Shown here one piece after another: positions 1 through 7,692 of a DNA stretch of 64,000 nt. The first letter of the stretch is position 1. The number at the start of each line of letters is the position of its first letter. Under the pieces are notes generated by a model. The model ran no database searches. It was not told where the DNA came from and saw only the letters and a program-made list of their open reading frames with translations. The stretch is taken from contig NZ_BDQX01000108.1 in assembly GCF_003112455.1 (NCBI RefSeq), positions 53,307-117,306 on the forward strand, in the 5' to 3' direction. Both the position numbers and the translations under genes were made by a program. The stretch comes from Paenibacillus agaridevorans. GTDB lineage: Bacteria > Bacillota > Bacilli > Paenibacillales > Paenibacillaceae.

Positions 1-1
1 A

Positions 2-562
2 AGCACCGTCTCCCAGCTGCTTGTCGAACGCGGCGCCGCTTTGGTTGATGCCGACGCGGTCGCCAGGGAAGTCGTCCAGCCGGGGGAAGCCGCGCTGGAC
101 GAAATCGCGGCGCTGTTCGGACAAGCCGTCATCCAGGAGGATGGCTCGCTTAACCGGAAGGCGCTAGGCGACATCGTGTTTGGCGATAAAGATAAGCTTA
201 AGATGCTGGAGAGTATTACGCATCCCGCCATTAGGCGGCGCATGCAGGAGAAGATACATAAACTATCGGCAGAGAATCCTCGTCGGCTGATCGTTGCCGA
301 TATACCGCTCCTCTACGAGACGGGGCAGGTGCAGCTGTATGATGGGGTTATGGTCGTCTATGTTCCAGCGGATGTGCAGGTGCATCGTCTAGCGGAACGT
401 AACGGCATGTCCAAGGAGGAAGCGGAGCAAAGAGTTTCGCTGCAGATGGACATTGAAGAAAAGCGGAAACTGGCGGATTGGGTAATCGACAATAGAGGCA
501 CGATAGAAAATACGGCGCGGCAGATCGACGACTTATGGAAGCAGCAGGAATGGCAGCCATGA
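2..562 (+). CDS. coaE: Dephospho-CoA kinase, 5' truncated by window edge
   Basis: Catalyses the last step of coenzyme A synthesis, ATP-dependent 3'-phosphorylation of dephospho-CoA, in the cytoplasm. The window opens inside the P-loop: the first readable residues are STVSQLL, which would complete the GSGKST Walker A motif, so only about 10-15 N-terminal residues are missing. The following LVDADAVAREVV segment (base binding and conserved Asp), the ITHPAIRR segment and VADIPLLYE are typical of CoaE. The reading frame is open from base 2; the first in-frame start-like codon (TTG at 41) is internal and is not the real start. The stop overlaps the next gene by ATGA, which suggests translational coupling. 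The neighbours (transglycosylase, nrdR) match the usual polA-mutM-coaE-nrdR neighbourhood of Bacillales (established knowledge). Very confident. Confidence 0.95.
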   Translation, partial: STVSQLLVERGAALVDADAVAREVVQPGEAALDEIAALFGQAVIQEDGSLNRKALGDIVFGDKDKLKMLESITHPAIRRRMQEKIHKLSAENPRRLIVADIPLLYETGQVQLYDGVMVVYVPADVQVHRLAERNGMSKEEAEQRVSLQMDIEEKRKLADWVIDNRGTIENTARQIDDLWKQQEWQP

Positions 563-1134
563 AGAAAAAACGAATACGAGTAAAAAAGAGATTTTATCTG
601 ATCCTGCTGGTGGCGCTGATCGCTTTCCTGTTTTTGAAGTCGGACTGGATGGCGAGATGGATGTACCCCGTTCATTATAAGGACGATATACGGGCCAGCG
701 CCGAAAATTATGATTTGGAACCGCATTTGATCGCGGCTATTATTCGTTCCGAATCCAATTACGAGACGGGCAGGGAATCCAGAAAAGGCGCGCTGGGTCT
801 CATGCAGCTGATGCCGACAACGGCACATTGGGTCGTGGAGAAAGCTGGATTCGATGCCGTCAACGACGATGTGCTGCGGCATAGGGCCGATGTCAGCATC
901 GAGGTAGGCTCATGGTATCTCGGCTGGCTCCACCATCAATTTGATCACAACGCCATAGCAGCCGTGGCGGCATACAATGCCGGTCAGGGCAATGTCAACA
1001 AGTGGCTGGACAGCGGCAAATGGGACGGGGAATTGGATTCCGTAAGCGAGATTCCTTTTGGCGAGACCAGACACTATGTACAACGAGTTTTTTATTATTA
1101 TAATAAGTACAAGGATTTATATCCGGAATTTTGA
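559..1134 (+). CDS. Membrane-anchored lytic transglycosylase (SLT domain)
   Basis: Predicted peptidoglycan lytic transglycosylase. The start at 559 (MKKKRIRVKKR) overlaps the coaE stop as ATGA; an in-frame ATG at 535 would add eight residues but would lie deep inside coaE. A basic N-terminus and one hydrophobic segment (about residues 11-27) form a signal anchor. The catalytic domain follows: IIRSESNYETG carries the catalytic Glu (about residue 65), then GALGLMQLMPTTA and AVAAYNAGQGNVNKWL, all hallmarks of the SLT/Slt70 fold. The total of 191 residues suits a single-domain enzyme facing the cell wall. The domain assignment is secure; the physiological role (cell division, sporulation or turnover) cannot be read from the sequence. 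Confidence 0.9.
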   Translation: MKKKRIRVKKRFYLILLVALIAFLFLKSDWMARWMYPVHYKDDIRASAENYDLEPHLIAAIIRSESNYETGRESRKGALGLMQLMPTTAHWVVEKAGFDAVNDDVLRHRADVSIEVGSWYLGWLHHQFDHNAIAAVAAYNAGQGNVNKWLDSGKWDGELDSVSEIPFGETRHYVQRVFYYYNKYKDLYPEF

Positions 1135-1155
1135 GCATCCTGATCATTGAACATA

Positions 1156-1213
1156 AACAGAGAAGCCTTGAAGGGCTCGCCGCTTCGGGACAAGCACCTT
1201 CAAGACCTCTGTT
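1156..1213. terminator. Imperfect hairpin between convergent genes
   Basis: AACAGAG...CTTGAAGG (1156-1174) pairs with CCTTCAAG...CTCTGTT (1197-1213) with a few mismatches and a 22-nt loop. It lies between the convergent transglycosylase and SASP genes and may stop transcription from both sides. There is no strong T-run, so this is tentative. Confidence 0.45.
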
Positions 1214-1239
1214 ATACATACGAGCTTAATAAATCAACA

Positions 1240-1464
1240 TTAACGTTGGCCTGCTTGGCCAGCCAGGGATTGCTCAGCGATTTGGACCAGGCGTTTCGTG
1301 ATGTAACCCCCGATGGAGCCTGTGTCTCTCGTCGCCATGTTGCCGTAGTAGCCGTCTTGCGGAATCGCGATGCCCAGCTCTTGAGCGACCTCGAATTTCA
1401 TTTGGTCCAGAGCGGCTGTCGCTTGTGGTACTAACAGGTTGTTGCTGCTGTTGTTCGAGCTCAT
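1240..1464 (-). CDS. Small acid-soluble spore protein, alpha/beta type
   Basis: A 74-residue DNA-coating protein of the spore core that protects DNA from UV and heat and is degraded by the GPR protease at germination (established for the family). Visible signatures are an Asn/Ser-rich N-terminus with a LLVPQATAALDQMKFEVA segment, the KFEVAQELGI region resembling the GPR cleavage site, and the highly conserved GYYGNMATRDTGSIGGYIT motif near the middle. An excellent ribosome binding site (AAGGAGGTGA) lies eight bases before the ATG on the minus strand. Upstream on the minus strand, CATAATA resembles a sigma-G -10 element, consistent with forespore expression, but no clear -35 is seen. The gene is monocistronic and convergent with the transglycosylase. 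Confidence 0.95.
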   Translation of the reverse strand: MSSNNSSNNLLVPQATAALDQMKFEVAQELGIAIPQDGYYGNMATRDTGSIGGYITKRLVQIAEQSLAGQAGQR

Positions 1465-1548
1465 TGATGTTCACCTCCTTGCGGTTGGTAACTGTATTAT
1501 GTGCGTTATTCCAAATATCATTACAGGAAAGGTATGGCAAAAAAAGGT

Positions 1549-1583
1549 TGTTCAAAAAATCCGAAAAACAAACTTTTTGAACA
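1549..1583. repeat. Perfect 10-bp inverted repeat TGTTCAAAAA / TTTTTGAACA
   Basis: The two arms (1549-1558 and 1574-1583) are perfect inverted copies with a 15-nt loop, placed between the divergent SASP and nrdR genes, about 40 bp before the nrdR ribosome binding site. It could be an operator, a transcript hairpin or a short dispersed repeat. It does not match the NrdR box sequence as I know it. Confidence 0.6.
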
Positions 1584-1625
1584 CGTATTTTGAATATTAA
1601 AATTTAGAAAGGAGGCGCCAAGCCT

Positions 1626-2105
1626 ATGAAATGCCCGTATTGCGATTATGCCGGTACAAAGGTGCTGGACTCGCGACCTGCCAACGAAAACAAGTCGATT
1701 CGTCGCCGCCGTGAATGCGAGAAGTGCAGCCGCAGGTTCACAACGTTCGAGATGATTGAGGAGACGCCGCTTATCGTCATCAAGAAAGACGGAAGCCGCG
1801 AAGAATTTAGCCGCGACAAAATATTGCGCGGGTTAATTCGCGCTTGCGAGAAGCGGCCCGTGTCCGTCGAACGGCTCGAGGTCATCGTCTCCGAAGTAGA
1901 GAAGGAGCTGCGGACGACGGCGGTCGCCGAAGTCGACAGCAGCGATATCGGCACCATTGTTATGAGCCAGCTGTATCCCGTAGACGAGGTGGCGTACGTT
2001 CGCTTTGCTTCCGTCTATCGCCAGTTCAAGGATATCGACATGTTCATGAAGGAACTAAACAGTCTGTTGTCTAAACATCCTTTGACCGGCGGAGACCGAT
2101 CGTAA
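1626..2105 (+). CDS. nrdR: Transcriptional repressor NrdR
   Basis: Cytoplasmic repressor of ribonucleotide reductase genes that senses ATP/dATP (established for the family). The N-terminal zinc ribbon is seen as MKCPYCDY at residues 1-8 with the second Cys pair in CEKCSRRF (about 31-38), and the basic [10 protein letters not shown] stretch contacts DNA. The ATP-cone domain follows from about residue 49, with [17 protein letters not shown] and the conserved [13 protein letters not shown] motif near 125. At 159 residues it is a normal length. The AAGGAGG ribosome binding site precedes the ATG at 1626 by eight bases. A rho-independent terminator follows, so the gene is probably transcribed alone. 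Confidence 0.97.
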   Translation: MKCPYCDYAGTKVLDSRPANENKSIRRRRECEKCSRRFTTFEMIEETPLIVIKKDGSREEFSRDKILRGLIRACEKRPVSVERLEVIVSEVEKELRTTAVAEVDSSDIGTIVMSQLYPVDEVAYVRFASVYRQFKDIDMFMKELNSLLSKHPLTGGDRS

Positions 2106-2132
2106 TTACCCGATTCGACATATGCGAGAATG

Positions 2133-2165
2133 AAATCCGTTCCCTTTGGGGATCGGATTTTTTTT
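2133..2165 (+). terminator. Rho-independent terminator after nrdR
   Basis: AATCCGTTCCC pairs with GGGGATCGGATT over a short loop and is followed by a run of T. It separates nrdR from the PHO-box-controlled pst operon. Confidence 0.85.
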
Positions 2166-2185
2166 GTTACAGGACGATTACAAAG

Positions 2186-2224
2186 TTTTCATGCAAACAG
2201 CATACATTTTACATTGAATTTACA
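2186..2224 (+). promoter_or_regulatory. PHO box: four PhoP half-sites at 11-bp spacing upstream of pstS
   Basis: TTTTCA-N5-ACAGCA-N5-TTTACA-N5-TTTACA run in the same direction with an exact 11-bp period. This is the architecture of Bacillus PhoP sites (TT-A/T-ACA hexamers with 5-bp spacers; established knowledge). A -10 element TATAAT lies at 2256-2261, and the pstS start follows 43 bp later. Under phosphate starvation PhoP~P would activate the pst operon from here. The two downstream boxes match best and the second is the weakest. Confidence 0.8.
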
Positions 2225-2304
2225 CTCCGCATATACGCGCTTTAAAAAAGCTCTCTATAATTCAGTTTGTAGCCAACAAATATAAAGGTGGAGGAATGAA
2301 ACCA

Positions 2305-3210
2305 ATGAAAAAGATCCAACAGAAAAAAATGTTCTCGGGGGCAATTCTTACAGTAGTAACATCGGCCATGATCGTAACGGGTTGCGGCGGCAACAATACG
2401 AATAATTCGGGCGGCGCGGCGACAAACGCACCTACCAATGCTCCGACGGAAGCGGCTTCGCCATCCCCTGAAACAAAGGTTAGCGGGTCTGTAACGGTAG
2501 CGGGCTCCACGTCCGTACAACCACTTGCGGAAGAGCTTGGAACAGCATATATGGGTACAAACGGCGATGCACGGATCGAAGTATCCGGCGGCGGATCCGG
2601 CGCAGGCGTAAAAGCAGCACAAGCCGGAACAGCCGATATCGGCATGGCTTCCAGAGCCATTAAAGACGATGAGACTGGCATCGAGCCAATCGTTATCGCG
2701 ATCGACGGTATCGCGGTTGTAGCCAACTCCGCTAACGAAGTAGAAAACCTGACAGTAGATCAAGTTAAAGGCATCTTTTCCGGTCAAATCAAGAACTGGA
2801 GCGAAGTTGGCGGCAAAGACGGCAACATCGTCGTTATCAACCGTGAAGAAGGATCCGGCACGCGCGACGCTTTCGGCGAGATCGTGCTTGGCGAAGAGCC
2901 TTTCGTAGCTGAAGCGATCATCCAGAACTCGACTGGCGCAGTTCGCGAAGCGGTTAGCCAAGACGCTAACGCAATTGGTTACATCTCCACTGGCGGTCTG
3001 AACGATTCCGTTAAAGCCGTTAAAGTCGATGAGCACGAGCCGACTGAAGAAAACATCAAATCCGGCCTTTATCCGATCCAACGTCCATTTAACTTCCTGG
3101 TTGGCGATTCCAAAGATCCTAGCGCAGTAGCCCAAGCTTTCATCGACTATGTTCTCAGCGACGCAGGACAGGCAATCGTAGCAGAAAACGGTTATGTAAC
3201 CGTAAAATAA
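2305..3210 (+). CDS. pstS: Phosphate ABC transporter substrate-binding lipoprotein PstS
   Basis: High-affinity phosphate-binding protein, lipid-anchored on the outer face of the membrane. The start was set at ATG 2305 because GGTGGAGGA lies ten bases upstream; an in-frame ATG at 2296 sits too close to it. The signal peptide ends in a lipobox with the acylated Cys in IVTGCGGN. A Ser/Thr/Pro/Asn-rich linker follows, then the phosphate-pocket motifs VAGSTSVQPLAEEL, GGGSGAGV, DIGMASRAIK and REEGSGTRDAF. The closing domain ends in FIDYVLSDAGQAIV. It is the first gene of pstSCAB and lies directly behind the PHO box. Confidence 0.97.
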   Translation: MKKIQQKKMFSGAILTVVTSAMIVTGCGGNNTNNSGGAATNAPTNAPTEAASPSPETKVSGSVTVAGSTSVQPLAEELGTAYMGTNGDARIEVSGGGSGAGVKAAQAGTADIGMASRAIKDDETGIEPIVIAIDGIAVVANSANEVENLTVDQVKGIFSGQIKNWSEVGGKDGNIVVINREEGSGTRDAFGEIVLGEEPFVAEAIIQNSTGAVREAVSQDANAIGYISTGGLNDSVKAVKVDEHEPTEENIKSGLYPIQRPFNFLVGDSKDPSAVAQAFIDYVLSDAGQAIVAENGYVTVK

Positions 3211-3320
3211 GTATCCAATATGCAAGAATGGCAATCGCGAGGATAGCAGATCATGCGCTATCCTTCGCGCTTGTTATGGAGATTGACTGATTTTGACCGC
3301 TGGACGTGGGGGGATTGTCG

Positions 3321-4223
3321 TTGAGTAGGATCCTGGAAGAGAAAATTGTTAAAACCTTGTTGTTCATAACAGCCATTACGGCCGTATTTAGCGTATTGTT
3401 AATCGGTGTGTTCATCTTTATCGAAGGTTTGCCCATCTTTTTCAAGTATGGCATTGTCGATGTATTATTCGGAACGGTGTGGAACCCTACGAATCAGGTG
3501 TATGGTATCTGGCCGATGATCGTAGGTACGATCTACGTAACTTTCGTGGCTATTCTGATCGGCGCCCCGATGGGCGTGGGAGTAGCTGTCTATCTTGTGG
3601 AAATTGCTCATCAACGAATATCCCGGATTATTATTCCCGCTGTTGAACTGCTGGCTGGAATTCCATCCGTTGTATACGGCTTGTTCGGAATGTTCGCCGT
3701 CCGCGGCGTCATTTCGAGTCTTGAGCGGGGGCCCCTTGCGGAATATTTGCCAGCCAACTACCAGACGGGCTACTCGATCTTGACGGCCGCCATCATACTC
3801 GCCGTTATGATTTTGCCAACCATTATCAATATCTCGTTGGACGCCCTTAAGGCAGTTCCGCGCGAGTACAAGGAAGGCTCCTTGGCGCTTGGCGTATCCC
3901 ACTGGCAAACGATCTACAAAGTGCTTGTACCCGCTGCGAAATCCGGCATTATTACTGCAGTCATACTAGGTGTTGGACGCGCGCTCGGCGAGACGATGGC
4001 CGTCATTATGGTTATCGGCAATACGCCGCTAGTACCTGCAATGGACTGGACGGGATTGTTCGCGCCTGCGAGATCCATGACCGCGAACATCGCTCTTGAG
4101 ATGGGTTATGCAGGACCGGAGCATCAACAAGCTCTGTTTGCCACAGGTATCGTATTGTTTATGTTCATCATCGTATTAAACTCCGTCACGACACTGCTGG
4201 TACGCCGGAAAGCGAGGAAGTAA
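3321..4223 (+). CDS. pstC: Phosphate ABC transporter permease PstC
   Basis: Inner-membrane permease subunit for phosphate import. The open frame could start at GTG 3306, TTG 3315 or TTG 3321; TTG 3321 (MSRILEEKIVK) is preferred because GGGGGGA lies seven bases before it. About six hydrophobic segments are visible. The cytoplasmic EAA loop that docks on the ATPase reads DALKAVPREYKEGSLALGVSHWQT, followed by GIITAVILGVGRALGETMAV, which is characteristic of PstC/PstA. It follows pstS by 110 bp with no clear terminator and precedes pstA by 5 bp. The assignment to PstC over PstA rests on order and on the N-terminal region. Confidence 0.95.
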   Translation: MSRILEEKIVKTLLFITAITAVFSVLLIGVFIFIEGLPIFFKYGIVDVLFGTVWNPTNQVYGIWPMIVGTIYVTFVAILIGAPMGVGVAVYLVEIAHQRISRIIIPAVELLAGIPSVVYGLFGMFAVRGVISSLERGPLAEYLPANYQTGYSILTAAIILAVMILPTIINISLDALKAVPREYKEGSLALGVSHWQTIYKVLVPAAKSGIITAVILGVGRALGETMAVIMVIGNTPLVPAMDWTGLFAPARSMTANIALEMGYAGPEHQQALFATGIVLFMFIIVLNSVTTLLVRRKARK

Positions 4224-4228
4224 AAACT

Positions 4229-5071
4229 ATGAACAATGTAGTCAGAAACCAAAAAATCGCTTTTGCTTGCCTTAGCGGACTCGGCTTATTGACGGTGTTG
4301 GTGCTAATCTTCATTATCGGATACATTCTGAGTCAAGGCGTCTCCATGATCAACTATGAATTCCTGACTTCGAATCCTCGCAAAATGGGTTCGGAGGGCG
4401 GTATATTCCCAGCCATTGTAGGTACCTTGTATCTGGTCGGGACCACGATGATCATTGCTACTCCTATCGGTGTAGGGGCGGCGATCTACCTGAACGAGTA
4501 CACGGCACGCGGCAAACTTACTTCCATGATCCGCTTCGCTACGGAAGCTCTCGCAGGTATTCCTTCAATCGTCTTCGGCTTGTTCGGCTTTGCGTTCTTC
4601 GTTATCTTGCTTGAGCCGATCACTGGTGGTTGGTCGATTCTGTCGGCTTCGTTGACTGGTGTGACCATGGTATTGCCTACCATCGTTCGAACGTCCGAGG
4701 AAGCGCTGAAAGCTGTACCGGACACGCTTCGTGAAGGCAGTCTCGCGCTGGGCACGACCAAGTGGCAGACGATCAAAAGTCTGATCCTGCCAACCGCAAT
4801 GCCAGGTATCATTACAGGCTTGATCCTGTCGATCGGACGCGTTGTCGGCGAGACGGCGGCATTCCTTCTGACGCTGGGCGGGACGCTTCTTATCCCGAAT
4901 TCCTTGCTGGACGGAAGCCGGACGTTGTCCTTGCATCTCTACATGGTGGCCATGGAGACGGGAGCCATGGATATGGCATTCGGAACGGCAGCCGTGTTGA
5001 TCGTGCTGATTCTTATCATCAATTTGACGGCAACCTGGTTATTCCGCAGATTGATCAAGCGGTTCTCGTAG
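4229..5071 (+). CDS. pstA: Phosphate ABC transporter permease PstA
   Basis: Second membrane subunit of the phosphate importer, 280 residues with about six transmembrane segments. The EAA loop EALKAVPDTLREGSLALGTTKWQT and the following IITGLILSIGRVVGETAAFL match the family and mirror PstC. It starts 5 bp after pstC with GCGAGGAAG as ribosome binding site, and pstB follows after 39 bp, so this is one transcript. The family assignment is very secure. Confidence 0.95.
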   Translation: MNNVVRNQKIAFACLSGLGLLTVLVLIFIIGYILSQGVSMINYEFLTSNPRKMGSEGGIFPAIVGTLYLVGTTMIIATPIGVGAAIYLNEYTARGKLTSMIRFATEALAGIPSIVFGLFGFAFFVILLEPITGGWSILSASLTGVTMVLPTIVRTSEEALKAVPDTLREGSLALGTTKWQTIKSLILPTAMPGIITGLILSIGRVVGETAAFLLTLGGTLLIPNSLLDGSRTLSLHLYMVAMETGAMDMAFGTAAVLIVLILIINLTATWLFRRLIKRFS

Positions 5072-5110
5072 AACTCGTAGAACAATACAGACTAGAAGGG
5101 AAGGATTTAC

Positions 5111-5935
5111 GTGGCTACCACTCAAATAAAATCCATTAGCGGCGCAGTGCCGGCCGGCAATACAGTCGAGACCGGAAATTCCGCTCCGCAAATCGTAGCT
5201 CAAGACCTGGATTTGTTCTACGGCGAGTTCCAGGCGCTGCACAAAATCAATCTCGATATCTCGGAGAAACAAATTACGGCCCTTATCGGTCCTTCGGGCT
5301 GCGGTAAATCCACATTCTTACGTACGCTTAACCGTATGAACGACCTTGTAAAGGGCGTATCTATCAAAGGCGAGGTTCGTATCGGCAACGAAAACATCTA
5401 CGACAAGTCGGTTAACGTCGTCGAGCTGCGCAAAAAAGTCGGTATGGTATTCCAGAAGCCGAATCCGTTTCCGATGAGCATCTACGACAACATTGCTTAC
5501 GGTCCAAGAGCTCACGGCATCAAGAAAAAAGCTCAGCTGAACGAAATCGTGGAACGCAGCTTAACGCAAGCCGCACTCTGGAACGAAGTCAAGGATCGTC
5601 TGCATTCCTCCGCAATGGGATTGTCCGGCGGTCAGCAACAACGTCTCTGTATCGCTCGCGTGCTCGCTGTTGAGCCGGAGATCGTACTTATGGACGAACC
5701 GACATCCGCGCTTGATCCGCTCGCAACGCTAAAAGTGGAAGAGCTGGTCAACGAACTGAAGCAATCCTATACGATTGTTATCGTAACGCATAACATGCAG
5801 CAGGCTGCCCGGATCTCCGATATCACATCGTTTTTCCTGAACGGCAAAATCATCGAAACCGACGTAACAAGCAAAGTGTTTACAAACCCCTCCAACAAAC
5901 AAACCGAGGACTATATCACGGGCAAGTTCGGTTAA
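5111..5935 (+). CDS. pstB: Phosphate ABC transporter ATP-binding protein PstB
   Basis: Cytoplasmic ATPase energising phosphate import. Start GTG at 5111 with AGAAGGGAAGG upstream. Motifs in order are Walker [10 protein letters not shown] (about residues 60-68), the Q-loop [20 protein letters not shown] that is specific for PstB, the signature [16 protein letters not shown], Walker [15 protein letters not shown] and the H-loop [13 protein letters not shown]. The 274-residue length is slightly above the usual 250-260 because of a non-conserved N-terminal stretch of about 30 residues. No phoU follows on this strand; a tRNA gene comes next, so the PhoU partner must lie elsewhere if it is present. 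Confidence 0.97.
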   Translation: MATTQIKSISGAVPAGNTVETGNSAPQIVAQDLDLFYGEFQALHKINLDISEKQITALIGPSGCGKSTFLRTLNRMNDLVKGVSIKGEVRIGNENIYDKSVNVVELRKKVGMVFQKPNPFPMSIYDNIAYGPRAHGIKKKAQLNEIVERSLTQAALWNEVKDRLHSSAMGLSGGQQQRLCIARVLAVEPEIVLMDEPTSALDPLATLKVEELVNELKQSYTIVIVTHNMQQAARISDITSFFLNGKIIETDVTSKVFTNPSNKQTEDYITGKFG

Positions 5936-6089
5936 TTGTCCGTCATCCATCCCCATATAAGGCCGGCCCTTATCCCCATAGGACGAGGGCTAATTGCCTT
6001 GCAAGGGGTAGGAAACTCAATGTGCGGAATGGAATAATATTACGATAAAATGTGATGAAGGCATATCAGAAATAAGTGCAAAAAAAGAA

Positions 6090-6119
6090 TTGACAAAAAT
6101 TCCTGCTGTATGGTATGAT
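6090..6119 (+). promoter_or_regulatory. Promoter of tRNA-Ala
   Basis: TTGACA (6090-6095), an 18-bp spacer and TATGAT (6114-6119) form a near-consensus housekeeping promoter 23 bp upstream of the tRNA. The rest of the 5936-6089 stretch holds a weak stem (ATAAGG/CCTTAT near 5958) and nothing else recognised. Confidence 0.8.
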
Positions 6120-6142
6120 CTTTCTTGTCGCCACAATAACTC

Positions 6143-6215
6143 GGGGCCTTAGCTCAGCTGGGAGAGCGCATCGCTGGCAGCGATGAGGTCAGGGGTTCGA
6201 TCCCCCTAGGCTCCA
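6143..6215 (+). tRNA. tRNA-Ala, anticodon GGC
   Basis: A complete cloverleaf: acceptor GGGGCCT pairs with AGGCTCC (one G-U), the D stem is GCTC/GAGC, the anticodon stem CATCG/CGATG holds loop CTGGCAG with anticodon GGC (reads GCC/GCU), and the T stem is AGGGG/CCCCT with loop TTCGATC. The discriminator is A73. CCA is not encoded (TAC follows). It is a single tRNA with its own promoter and terminator. Its 3' end is the source, or the shared ancestor, of the repeat family found downstream. Confidence 0.97.
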
Positions 6216-6222
6216 TACGAAT

Positions 6223-6254
6223 GAAAAGCCATCACAAATCGTGATGGCTTTTTT
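6223..6254 (+). terminator. Terminator of tRNA-Ala, base of a much longer inverted repeat
   Basis: AAAAGCCATCAC pairs with GTGATGGCTTTTTT around the loop AAATC. The pairing continues outward: CCATACGA (6213-6220) pairs with TCGTATGG (6254-6261), and beyond that the tRNA T-arm (6194 on) pairs with AGGGGGCGAACCCC (6268-6281). Confidence 0.9.
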
Positions 6255-6441
6255 CGTATGGATTGCCAGGGGGCGAACCCCGGGGTTCAGTCCGCGCGGA
6301 CGGAGCGAATGCGGAGGAGCACGGCGTCTGAATCTACCGCTAAAGGTCCTCGTCGAGTTGGCTTCGTCAGCCATTAGATCAGGATTCGGACATCCCATGA
6401 TGATACAGCGAGGTAGGACGAGCTGTGTCCCCTAGGCTCCA
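6255..6441 (+). repeat. tRNA-tail repeat unit A
   Basis: The unit begins with an inverted, imperfect copy of the tRNA-Ala 3' end (CGTATGGATT...AGGGGGCGAACCCC). It continues with a GC-rich conserved body (GGGGTTCAGTCC, then GCGGACGGAG, GGAGGAGCACGGC, GAATCTACCGCTAAA, GAGTTGGCTTC, TCAGCCAT, ATCAGGATTCGGACATCCC) and ends with a direct copy of the tRNA tail (CCCCTAGGCTCCATA, 6429-6443, identical to the tRNA over 15 nt). No credible gene lies inside; an open frame on the minus strand here is a product of the repeat. Unit C at 8.4 kb shares almost the whole body. Confidence 0.8.
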
Positions 6442-6662
6442 TAATGCATCAATAACCGATCCAACGGGTCGGCTTTTTGGGGTTGGAGCCCCAAAGGTGG
6501 CGAACCCCGGGGGTTAGTCCTCGCGGACGGAGTGGATGAAAAGAGATCTTAAGTGAACGTCACGGAGGAGTGCGGCATCGAAATCTACCGCTGCGATCTG
6601 CTACGCCGAATCCGCTTCGTCAGCCAATTGAAGCAGGATTTCCTTATTCCACTTTGCTCCAT
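6442..6662 (+). repeat. tRNA-tail repeat unit B
   Basis: Directly after unit A. A hairpin (CCGATCC/GGGTCGG followed by TTTTT, 6454-6478) is flanked by the direct tail GGCTCCA (6435-6441) and its inverted copy TGGAGCC (6484-6490). The body then repeats the conserved blocks in diverged form (GGCGAACCCCGGGGG, CGCGGACGGAGTGGATG, CACGGAGGAGTGCGGC, AATCTACCGCT, CGTCAGCCA, AGCAGGATT) and ends in TTTGCTCCATC. It is more degenerate than A and C. No gene is seen. Confidence 0.7.
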
Positions 6663-6684
6663 CATACGTAGTCACTTTTCAGCA

Positions 6685-7503
6685 TTAAAGAAGGTGTTTC
6701 GTTAATTGATATAACTTCATTGCATCTAGTTTGTTAAGTGTGGAAAGCGAGAGGTCGACAGCTTTAGTCCGGTCCCAGGCAATTAGAGGCTGTGATGGAG
6801 GATGATCCATGAGCTTGATAATCGGTTGAATACTTTTATCCACCGGTTGAGCAAAAAGCTTTCCCATGATGCGCATAATAGATTTAAACGGCTGAGCTAG
6901 ATGATTCGTGCCACTGTTTGTATATCCGGGATGATTTAGAATGAAGCGTGTTTTCGCGTTCTTATTGTTCTCTGCGTAGGCGACCCCAAGCAGGTCGTTT
7001 GCTCGCCCTCCTTGCAGAGTAGCCTTCAGCAACCCGTACTTGTTCTGAAGATTAAGGTCATCCCAATGAATTTCCCCCTTTGTCATTCCGGTACCGCCGA
7101 TGCTTACAATAACAGGATTTTTCCCCTTCTCCAGCAAATCCGTCAAACCGTAGCTCAGAATAAACCGGCTAATATAGTAGAGAGCAAACGTACTCTCAAA
7201 TCCATCCAGCGTTAATTTGCGTTTAGGGAATTGCTGCATCGCTGTGAGTACCAATCCGTCTATCGACTCATGTCGTGCTTGAACCTCTTGAATGACACGG
7301 CGATTTTCCGACAAAGATAACAGATCAGCTCGAATAAAGGAGGCGCGGTTAGCAGCACCCAAACTTGCTGCCTCATCTAGAAATTCTTTTCCCCTGAGAC
7401 GGTTGCTCCCGGTAACGGTCACTCTGCTTCCCTGGCGCAAATAGTGAATCGCTAACCCTTTGCCCATTCCGGAAGTTCCACCCGCTATGAATAAGTTTTT
7501 CAT
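6685..7503 (-). CDS. Short-chain dehydrogenase/reductase family oxidoreductase
   Basis: Predicted NAD(P)-dependent oxidoreductase with a Rossmann fold. The cofactor motif is in MKNLFIAGGTSGMGKGLA (a GGTSGMGKG version of TGxxxGxG at residues 8-16). A catalytic Ser lies in VSIGGTG, and the Tyr-Lys pair is best read in NKYGLLKATLQGG. The PG motif NHPGYTNSGT follows, as in classical SDRs. At 272 residues it is typical. GGGAG precedes the ATG on the minus strand by eight bases. It is divergent from a tetR gene with a shared 190-bp control region, which suggests repression by that TetR. The substrate is unknown. The gene pair is bracketed by tRNA-tail repeats. Confidence 0.85.
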   Translation of the reverse strand: MKNLFIAGGTSGMGKGLAIHYLRQGSRVTVTGSNRLRGKEFLDEAASLGAANRASFIRADLLSLSENRRVIQEVQARHESIDGLVLTAMQQFPKRKLTLDGFESTFALYYISRFILSYGLTDLLEKGKNPVIVSIGGTGMTKGEIHWDDLNLQNKYGLLKATLQGGRANDLLGVAYAENNKNAKTRFILNHPGYTNSGTNHLAQPFKSIMRIMGKLFAQPVDKSIQPIIKLMDHPPSQPLIAWDRTKAVDLSLSTLNKLDAMKLYQLTKHLL

Positions 7504-7542
7504 TCTTCCAACTCCCTTGCATATAAATTAAAACTACACATG

Positions 7543-7574
7543 TTGACTAGACGACAACTGTCAATTAGTATAAT
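7543..7574. promoter_or_regulatory. Putative TetR operator and promoter in the SDR/TetR intergenic region
   Basis: An imperfect 22-bp palindrome with outer arms TTGAC (7543-7547) and GTCAA (7560-7564) lies between the divergent genes. A plus-strand -10 TATAAT is at 7569-7574, and on the minus strand TTGACAG within the palindrome could serve as a -35 for the SDR gene. The position suits dual control by the adjacent repressor. Confidence 0.5.
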
Positions 7575-7692
7575 AATATTAATGTTCAAAGGTGATCAAT
7601 AAGCAGAGTTTCGGATCTGTTGTGTAAACAACAATTTGCTTCAATTGTAGTTTTTTTTCAAAAAAGATTGTGGTACAAGGAGAGGATGAAGT

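Noticed and set aside
2242..3234. 330-codon open frame antisense to pstS
   Set aside because: Fully overlaps a well-supported gene and its PHO-box region, has no family motif and no ribosome binding site; it is a shadow of the pstS codon pattern.
6189..6398. Open frame on the minus strand over the tRNA and repeat unit A (contains RPRGLNPGVRP)
   Set aside because: It runs antisense across the tRNA gene and the repeat, and a similar peptide appears at 8190-8468 only because the repeat recurs. No ribosome binding site.
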